From positions 1-10,709 of the forward strand of contig JAUWPX010000022.1 of NCBI GenBank assembly GCA_030611395.1: 10,709 nucleotides of DNA. Direction: 5' to 3'. The position numbers were made by a program, and so were the translations under genes. Below, one piece after another: positions 7,133-10,709 of the stretch; within the stretch, counting starts at the first letter, position 1; each line of letters starts with the position of its first letter. The DNA comes from Bacteroidota bacterium. Lineage in GTDB: Bacteria; Bacteroidota; Bacteroidia; Bacteroidales; VadinHA17. The notes beneath the pieces are model-generated. The model was given only the letters and a program-made list of their open reading frames with translations, searched no databases and was not told where the DNA came from.

Positions 7133-7696
7133 TTAAATTGTCATAAGATCCTTTTCTTTTACCTCGAGAAATGATTCTACTTTTTTTGAATAATCATTTG
7201 TCATTTCCTGTACTTCATCTTCAGCGCTTTTTTCCCTGTCTTCTGAAAGACCTTCATTCTCAAGCTTTCTTAAATCATCATTTGCATTTTTCCTTGCATT
7301 ACGAATACTTACTTTTGCGTTTTCACCTTCTGCTTTTACCTGTTTAACAAGCTGATTACGCCTTTCTTCAGTAAGTGCAGGAATATTAATATGAATTACC
7401 TCTCCGTTATTGCCAGGTGTAAGACCAATATTTGCTGCAAGAATTGCTTTTTCAATAGGTGTAAGCATATTCTTTTCCCAGGGCTGAACTACAATGGTTT
7501 TTAAATCGGGTGTATTTATGTTAGCAACCTGGTTAAGAGGGGTATTCACGCCGTAATAATCGACAAATATTCCATTAAGAATATCTGGAGATGCTTTACC
7601 TGCACGGATTTTGCTCAATTCTTTCTCGAGATGAGAAATAGCATTTTCCATATTTTCTTTTGCTATTTCTAAGCAAAATTGGACTTCTTCTTCCAT
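7133..7696 (-). CDS. frr: Ribosome recycling factor
   Basis: Cytoplasmic factor that, with EF-G, splits the post-termination ribosome so that its subunits can be reused. The 187-residue length is normal. Conserved stretches are LSKIRAGKASP (27-37), VDYYG (45-49), TPLNQVANI (52-60), QPWEK (71-75), LTEERR (109-114) and IRNARK (131-136), including Arg132 in the long helix that contacts the ribosome, and the C-terminal KEKDLMTI. The ATG at 7696 gives the usual MEEE start for this phylum. It lies 55 bp downstream of pyrH, the common bacterial pyrH-frr order. A good TAnnTTTG box in that gap suggests it can also be transcribed on its own. The stop is followed on the coding strand by the CAGTCGG heptads. 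Confidence 0.98.
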   Translation of the reverse strand: MEEEVQFCLEIAKENMENAISHLEKELSKIRAGKASPDILNGIFVDYYGVNTPLNQVANINTPDLKTIVVQPWEKNMLTPIEKAILAANIGLTPGNNGEVIHINIPALTEERRNQLVKQVKAEGENAKVSIRNARKNANDDLRKLENEGLSEDREKSAEDEVQEMTNDYSKKVESFLEVKEKDLMTI

Positions 7697-7732
7697 TGGA
7701 GTAAATTTTACTGATTATTGATATCGTGCAAA

Positions 7733-7740
7733 CAAATGTA
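7733..7740 (-). promoter_or_regulatory. Possible -7 promoter box for frr
   Basis: On the - strand TACATTTG is an exact TAnnTTTG match in the 55-bp gap between pyrH and frr, 36 bp upstream of the frr ATG. It sits within AT-rich DNA and has no clear -33 element, so a chance match cannot be excluded. Confidence 0.4.
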
Positions 7741-7751
7741 AATAATAAATT

Positions 7752-8462
7752 TTATTTATGAACGATTGTCCCTGTCTTAATGCCCTCAATGACTTTTCTT
7801 AGATTTCCCTTTTTATTCATATCAAAGACAAGAATTGGGAGGTCGTTTTCACGACACATGGTAAAAGCAGTAAGGTCCATTATTTTAAGATTGTACCTGA
7901 TAGCTTCCTCATAGGTAATTTCATCAAATTTCTCAGCAGAAGGATCTTTTTCAGGATCAGCGGAGTATATTCCATCTACTCTTGTTCCTTTTAGCAGTAT
8001 CTCTGCTTCCATTTCCAAAGCTCTTAACGCAGATGCCGTATCAGTGGTAAAATATGGATTTCCGGTTCCTCCTGTAAAAATCACCACCTTTTTGTTTTCA
8101 AAAGCAGCCATAACTTTATCTTTATTAAATCTTTCACCGACAGACTCAATATTGATTGAGGTAAAAACTATTGTTTTTTGACCTGCACACTCAAGAGCTG
8201 ATTGAATTGCTAATCCATTTATTACTGTAGCAAGCATCCCCATCTGGTCACCCTTAACACGGTCTGTTCCTCTTTTTGTACCTGTAATACCCCTGAATAT
8301 GTTTCCACCTCCAATTACAATGCCGATTTCCACACCTAAATCAGCAATTTCTTTAATCTGATAAACATATTCTTCAAGTTTATTTGGATTTATTCCGTAA
8401 TCATCATCTCCCATTAGTGCTTCACCACTGAGTTTTAATAGTATTCGTTTATACTTGATCAT
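7752..8462 (-). CDS. pyrH: Uridylate (UMP) kinase
   Basis: Phosphorylates UMP to UDP with ATP in pyrimidine nucleotide synthesis. It is a cytoplasmic hexameric enzyme of the amino-acid-kinase fold, unrelated to eukaryotic UMP/CMP kinases. Visible: KLSGEALMG (10-18), GGGNIFRG (51-58), GDQMGMLATVINGLA (71-85), TGGTGNPYFTTDTASALRA (130-148), KGTRVDGIYSADP (158-170) and DLTAFTMCRENDLPI (196-210), all characteristic of PyrH. The 236-residue form from ATG 8462 (MIKYKRILLKLSGEAL) is preferred over a TTG two codons earlier (8468). It lies between tsf and frr, as in many bacteria, but here is separated from tsf by a 309-bp repeat-filled gap, so it may have its own promoter. Confidence 0.98.
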   Translation of the reverse strand: MIKYKRILLKLSGEALMGDDDYGINPNKLEEYVYQIKEIADLGVEIGIVIGGGNIFRGITGTKRGTDRVKGDQMGMLATVINGLAIQSALECAGQKTIVFTSINIESVGERFNKDKVMAAFENKKVVIFTGGTGNPYFTTDTASALRALEMEAEILLKGTRVDGIYSADPEKDPSAEKFDEITYEEAIRYNLKIMDLTAFTMCRENDLPILVFDMNKKGNLRKVIEGIKTGTIVHK

Positions 8463-8490
8463 ATTCAAAGAATTTAATAAATAAAATTTT

Positions 8491-8498
8491 CAAAATAA
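8491..8498 (-). promoter_or_regulatory. Weak -7 box candidate for pyrH
   Basis: On the - strand TTATTTTG matches seven of eight positions of TAnnTTTG-type boxes and lies 28 bp upstream of the pyrH ATG. The surrounding DNA is almost pure A/T and no -33 element is evident. It is listed because a promoter is expected downstream of the long repeat mosaic. Confidence 0.25.
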
Positions 8499-8526
8499 AG
8501 TAAAGTATAAATATAAAAAAAAGAGA

Positions 8527-8566
8527 GGAATAATGGAATAATGGAATGATGGAATAGAGGGGATAA
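8527..8566. repeat. Octad microrepeat array GGAATAAT
   Basis: Units are GGAATAAT (8527-8534), GGAATAAT (8535-8542), GGAATGAT (8543-8550), GGAATAGA (8551-8558) and a decayed GGGGATAA (8559-8566). An isolated ninth-to-sixteenth-base match, GGAATAAT, recurs at 8671-8678 between two heptad arrays. It occupies the same relative place as the AATGCTAA octads in the acylase-frr gap: the end of the mosaic away from the stop-adjacent heptads. Confidence 0.65.
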
Positions 8567-8601
8567 GAGAATTGTGTTGTAGTGAAGCAGTGTTAAAAGA
8601 G

Positions 8602-8636
8602 CTACGGGTTTCGGGTTACGTGTTAAGGGTTTATCC
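8602..8636. repeat. Heptad microrepeat array, TTACGGG family
   Basis: Five 7-bp units: CTACGGG (8602-8608), TTTCGGG (8609-8615), TTACGTG (8616-8622), TTAAGGG (8623-8629) and TTTATCC (8630-8636, decayed). They are close variants of the TTACGGG/TTACGAG pair at 7090-7103, in the same orientation on the + strand. Confidence 0.6.
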
Positions 8637-8640
8637 CCTT

Positions 8641-8668
8641 GAACTTTGAACCTTGAACTTTGAACTCT
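8641..8668. repeat. Heptad microrepeat array, GAACTTT family
   Basis: Four 7-bp units in register: GAACTTT (8641-8647), GAACCTT (8648-8654), GAACTTT (8655-8661) and GAACTCT (8662-8668). On the - (tsf-coding) strand they read TTCAAAG/TTCAAGG, sharing the TTCAA core with the array after the radical SAM gene on that gene's own coding strand. Confidence 0.65.
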
Positions 8669-8690
8669 TTGGAATAATGTGAAGAAATTG

Positions 8691-8770
8691 CCGACTGTGG
8701 ATTGCCGACTGTGTACTGCCTTGCCCTTCCGAAGCTCGTAACGAAGTGAAGAGCGAAGGAGGGCCGACTG
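8691..8770 (-). repeat. Heptad microrepeat array, CCGACTG family, interrupted, abutting the tsf stop
   Basis: Units on the + strand are CCGACTG (8691-8697), TGGATTG (8698-8704), CCGACTG (8705-8711) and TGTACTG (8712-8718). After a 45-bp interruption the last CCGACTG is completed at 8770. One base (T8771) separates it from the tsf stop (8772-8774). CCGACTG alternates with TGKAYTG, so the array also has a 14-bp period. The frr-side array has the same alternation and the same one-base spacing to its stop. Confidence 0.7.
8721..8765. other. 45-bp hairpin-forming segment inserted in the heptad array
   Basis: The segment is GC-rich compared with its surroundings. GCCCTTC (8723-8729) pairs with GGAGGGC (8758-8764), including one G-T wobble. 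Inside, GCTC (8734-8737) pairs with GAGC (8751-8754) around a 13-base loop. On the tsf-coding strand the outer stem needs a one-base bulge. GCC stands on both sides (8718-8720 and 8763-8765), and deleting 8721-8765 restores a perfect 7-bp register. No T-run follows on the - strand, so a plain intrinsic terminator is not well supported. Confidence 0.5.
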
Positions 8771-8771
8771 T

Positions 8772-9602
8772 TTAGTTACTTATTGAGTATCTTTCAAAAC
8801 TTGTAACAATAAGTTCTTTATCAGTTTCCTGGAGATACTGTTTGATGGTTTTCTTGTTTTCTTTTACAAATAACTGATTCATCAAAGTATTCTCTTTGAA
8901 GAATTTCCCAAGTTTACCCATCGCAATTTTTTCAATGAGTTGCTCCGGTTTCCCTTCGATACGAGCCTGCTCTTTTCCTATTTCTATTTCTTTGTCAATT
9001 ACCTCCTGTGGCACGTTTTCTTTATCCACGGCAACCGGATTCATTGCAGCAACCTGCATTGCTATGTCTTTAGCAACCTGATCCCCAACATCACTTTTAT
9101 TAAATCCAACAATTGAAGCAAGTTTATTACCCGGATGAATATATGAATAAACTGTTGGCGCTTCAATTTTTGAGTAATATGCAAGCTCAAGTTTTTCACC
9201 AATAATACCTGTTTGAGCAATTACTTCATCCTGAATAGTTGTATTACCAAGTTTAACCTGTTTTAATTCATCAAGAGAAGCCGGTTGTTCTTTAATAGCT
9301 TGATCAAGAATTGATTGAGCGAGTTTAATAAAATTGCTGTTTTTCGCAACGAAATCTGTTTCACAGTTTAGTGCTATAATGGCACCTCTTGAAGAATTGT
9401 CAGAAAATTTTGCCAGAACAACCCCTTCACTTGCTTCTCTGTCAGCACGCTTATTGGCGATTGCCTTACCTTTTTTTCTGATTATATCAATAGCCATATC
9501 ATAATCACCATTAGCTTCCTCAAGAGCATTTTTGCAGTCCATCATTCCGGCACCGGTGCTTTTTCTTAATTTACTGATTTCTGTGACTGATATTTTACCC
9601 AT
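8772..9602 (-). CDS. tsf: Elongation factor Ts
   Basis: Guanine-nucleotide exchange factor that releases GDP from EF-Tu in the cytoplasm. The 276-residue length is in the normal range. Visible: an N-terminal UBA-like helical domain (1-45) with LRKSTGAGMMDCKNALEEA (12-30), then VVLAKFSDN and ALNCETDFVAKN (77-88), where TDFVAKN is the classic EF-Tu-contact motif, then the core and the Ile-Gly-Lys-Glu-Gln-Ala segment near 193-198. The C-terminus (LIVTSFERYSISN) follows the family pattern and looks intact, so the repeat array abutting the stop has not truncated the gene. It starts at ATG 9602, 31 bp after rpsB, and is surely co-transcribed with it. As usual for this phylum, no Shine-Dalgarno precedes the ATG. 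Confidence 0.98.
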   Translation of the reverse strand: MGKISVTEISKLRKSTGAGMMDCKNALEEANGDYDMAIDIIRKKGKAIANKRADREASEGVVLAKFSDNSSRGAIIALNCETDFVAKNSNFIKLAQSILDQAIKEQPASLDELKQVKLGNTTIQDEVIAQTGIIGEKLELAYYSKIEAPTVYSYIHPGNKLASIVGFNKSDVGDQVAKDIAMQVAAMNPVAVDKENVPQEVIDKEIEIGKEQARIEGKPEQLIEKIAMGKLGKFFKENTLMNQLFVKENKKTIKQYLQETDKELIVTSFERYSISN

Positions 9603-9633
9603 TGCAATAGATTTTTATTGTTTTGTAAATTAA

Positions 9634-10563
9634 TTATTTATCATTTTTAATATCTGTTTCGGTATGTTCTTTTTTGCTTTTACTATCAGTAGCATTCGCT
9701 TTTTCATCTTTTTTTGCTTCAACTTTTCCTTCATCAATAACCGGCTTTGGCGAATATTTTTCAAAAGCTTCTGGTTTTGGTCTCTTTGCCCGGAGTCTCC
9801 TGGGAACGGCTTCTTGTTTTTCTTTTACTTCTACAGTTTTCTTTTTCTTATCGCTGGCTTCTTTTTCCTTTTCCATTTTACGTTCATCCAATCCTTCTTC
9901 AATGGCTTTTGCCATGATATCAATGATGAGTGAAATTGATTTCGAAGCATCATCATTAGCAGGTATAGGAAAATCGACATTTGACGGATCAGAATTAGTG
10001 TCAACCATTGCGATTACAGGAATAGTCAACCGGTTAGCTTCTCTGACAGCAATATATTCTTTAGAAACATCAACTACAAAGAGCACTGCAGGGAGACGCG
10101 TTAGATCTGTTATACTACCAAGTTGTTTTTCGAGCTTAGCTCTCTGCCGCATGATTTGAAGTCTTTCTCTTTTCGACAGAGTATTATAGGTTCCGTCAGC
10201 TGTTTTTTTGTCAATAGAAGACATTTTTTTAACAGCTTTACGGATCGTTGGGAAATTTGTAAGCATACCTCCCGGCCATCTTTCTGTAACATATGGCATT
10301 TGGGTTTTTTTGATCCTTTCAGCAACTATCTCCCTGGCTTGTTTTTTTGTTGCTACAAATAAAACTTTTCTGCCTGATTTGGCAATTTGTTTTAGTGCTG
10401 AAGCTGCTGCTTCAATTTTTACAACTGTCTTCTCAAGATCGATAATGTGAATCCCATTACGTTCCATAAAAATATATGGGGCCATATTGGGGTTCCATTT
10501 TCTTTTCAGGTGTCCGAAATGAACACCGGCATCTAGTAATTCTTTAAAATTTGTTCTGTGCAT
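9634..10563 (-). CDS. rpsB: 30S ribosomal protein S2 with long charged C-terminal tail
   Basis: Small-subunit ribosomal protein S2 (uS2), a late-assembling protein needed for S1 binding and initiation. The 309 residues exceed the usual 240-280. The core (1 to about 227) is textbook: MHRTNFKELLDAGVHFGHLKRKWNP start, then APYIFMERNGIHIIDL (28-43), VLFVATKKQA (67-76), RWPGGMLTNFPTI (95-107), LPAVLFVVD (157-165) and VDTNSDP (187-193) with PANDDASKSI (201-210). From about 227 to 309 the sequence is dominated by K, E, D and S, with a basic patch PRRLRAKRPKP (254-264). It looks disordered. ATG 10563 is the start; no Shine-Dalgarno is seen. It lies between rpsI (102 bp upstream) and tsf (31 bp downstream), in a single - strand operon. 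Confidence 0.97.
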   Translation of the reverse strand: MHRTNFKELLDAGVHFGHLKRKWNPNMAPYIFMERNGIHIIDLEKTVVKIEAAASALKQIAKSGRKVLFVATKKQAREIVAERIKKTQMPYVTERWPGGMLTNFPTIRKAVKKMSSIDKKTADGTYNTLSKRERLQIMRQRAKLEKQLGSITDLTRLPAVLFVVDVSKEYIAVREANRLTIPVIAMVDTNSDPSNVDFPIPANDDASKSISLIIDIMAKAIEEGLDERKMEKEKEASDKKKKTVEVKEKQEAVPRRLRAKRPKPEAFEKYSPKPVIDEGKVEAKKDEKANATDSKSKKEHTETDIKNDK

Positions 10564-10598
10564 TTGTAGAAAATTTAAGTTTACATTCTTGATTTATC

Positions 10599-10639
10599 AA
10601 TTGTAAGGTAGTCCCTGGAAAACGGAAGTCCTGACAATT
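10599..10639 (-). promoter_or_regulatory. Candidate leader hairpin in the rpsI-rpsB intergenic region
   Basis: On the - strand AATTGT (10634-10639) pairs with ACAATT (10599-10604). After a C-T mismatch AGG pairs with CCT, and after a small internal loop TTCC pairs with GGGA (one T-G wobble) around an 8-base loop. That is 13 base pairs in 41 nt, ending 35 bp before the rpsB ATG. S2 is known to autoregulate rpsB-tsf in some bacteria through the 5' leader, so this could be a control or processing site. Not recognised as a known RNA family. Confidence 0.35.
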
Positions 10640-10665
10640 TAGATACTAAACTCACTGGCAATGAA

Positions 10666-10709
10666 TTATCGTTTACTGAATTGAAATTTCTTTCTGGCGC
10701 CGGGTTGTC
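10666..10709 (-). CDS. rpsI: 30S ribosomal protein S9, C-terminal fragment
   Basis: Only the last 13 codons are in the window (10668-10707 region, stop TAA at 10666-10668), reading QPGARKKFQFSKR on the - strand. S9 (uS9) ends almost universally in a basic stretch followed by FSKR or a close variant; this tail reaches the tRNA in the P site of the 30S subunit. Its position just upstream of rpsB matches the rplM-rpsI-rpsB-tsf order common in Bacteroidota. Although very short, the terminal motif together with the context makes the call convincing. Confidence 0.85.
   Translation of the reverse strand, partial: QPGARKKFQFSKR

Larger units (their letters stand above)
8463..8771. other. 309-bp intergenic region between tsf and pyrH, mostly microrepeat mosaic
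   Basis: No gene is seen on either strand. From the pyrH side it holds an A/T-rich leader (8463-8526), an 8-bp array (8527-8566), a degenerate stretch with GTAGTGAA/GCAGTGTT-like octads (8580-8595), a 7-bp TTACGGG-like array (8602-8636), a 7-bp GAACTTT array (8641-8668), one stray GGAATAAT (8671-8678) and a 7-bp CCGACTG array (8691-8720). A 45-bp hairpin-forming segment (8721-8765) then interrupts that array, and the last heptad ends one base before the tsf stop. The mosaic character is seen directly; any role is unknown. Confidence 0.7.

Noticed and set aside
8463..8468. TTG start two codons upstream for pyrH
   Set aside because: ATG at 8462 gives the family-typical MIKYKRILLKLSGE start; there is no reason to prefer TTG.
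8527..8770. CRISPR array
   Set aside because: The units are 7-8 bp, contiguous and without spacers, and no cas gene is nearby; these are microsatellite-like arrays.
9674..10159. 161-codon open frame on the + strand
   Set aside because: It is entirely antisense to rpsB. Its S/F-rich composition is the mirror of the Lys/Glu-rich S2 codons, and it shows no protein-family features.
10581..10709. 42-codon open frame on the - strand running through the rpsI end into the rpsB leader
   Set aside because: It lies in a different frame from the recognisable S9 C-terminus, has no start in the window and resembles nothing; the S9 frame explains the sequence better.

Overview
The window comes from an AT-rich member of the Bacteroidota, probably a Bacteroidales/Marinilabiliales-type lineage. 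The grounds are the protein sequences (ribosome recycling factor, S2, Dxs, an ALDH7-type aldehyde dehydrogenase), start codons without Shine-Dalgarno sequences, TAnnTTTG promoter boxes and the run rpsI-rpsB-tsf-pyrH-frr. This is a judgement from sequence familiarity, not from a search.

Layout. Positions 1-498 (+) hold the last third of an ALDH7-type aldehyde dehydrogenase. It converges on dxs (513-2435, -), the first enzyme of the MEP isoprenoid pathway. Only a 14-bp gap containing a 12-bp perfect GC palindrome separates the two stop codons. Divergent from dxs is a + strand pair: a coiled-coil OmpA-type peptidoglycan-binding lipoprotein (2496-3533) and a radical SAM/SPASM protein (3533-4570), joined by a TAATG stop/start overlap. 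A membrane-anchored penicillin-acylase-family Ntn hydrolase follows (4646-7051, +).

The right half is a - strand translation block. In transcription order it holds the 3' end of rpsI (10666-10709), rpsB (9634-10563), tsf (8772-9602), pyrH (7752-8462) and frr (7133-7696). It makes ribosomal proteins S9 and S2, elongation factor Ts, UMP kinase and ribosome recycling factor. A possible leader hairpin lies between rpsI and rpsB.

The most unusual content is not protein-coding. Three intergenic stretches (4571-4593, 7053-7131, 8527-8770) are mosaics of short tandem units of exactly 7 or 8 bp, drawn from a shared vocabulary (TTACGGG, CCGACTG/TGGACTG, GAACTTT/CTTTCAA, GGAATAAT, AATGCTAA). The two larger mosaics have their main blocks in the same order and orientation. 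Both end one base from the stop codon of a - strand gene (frr, tsf). In the tsf copy a 45-bp hairpin-forming segment interrupts the heptad array between GCC direct repeats; removing it restores the 7-bp register. This looks like a dispersed, stop-codon-anchored microrepeat system and is the best candidate here for something not well described.
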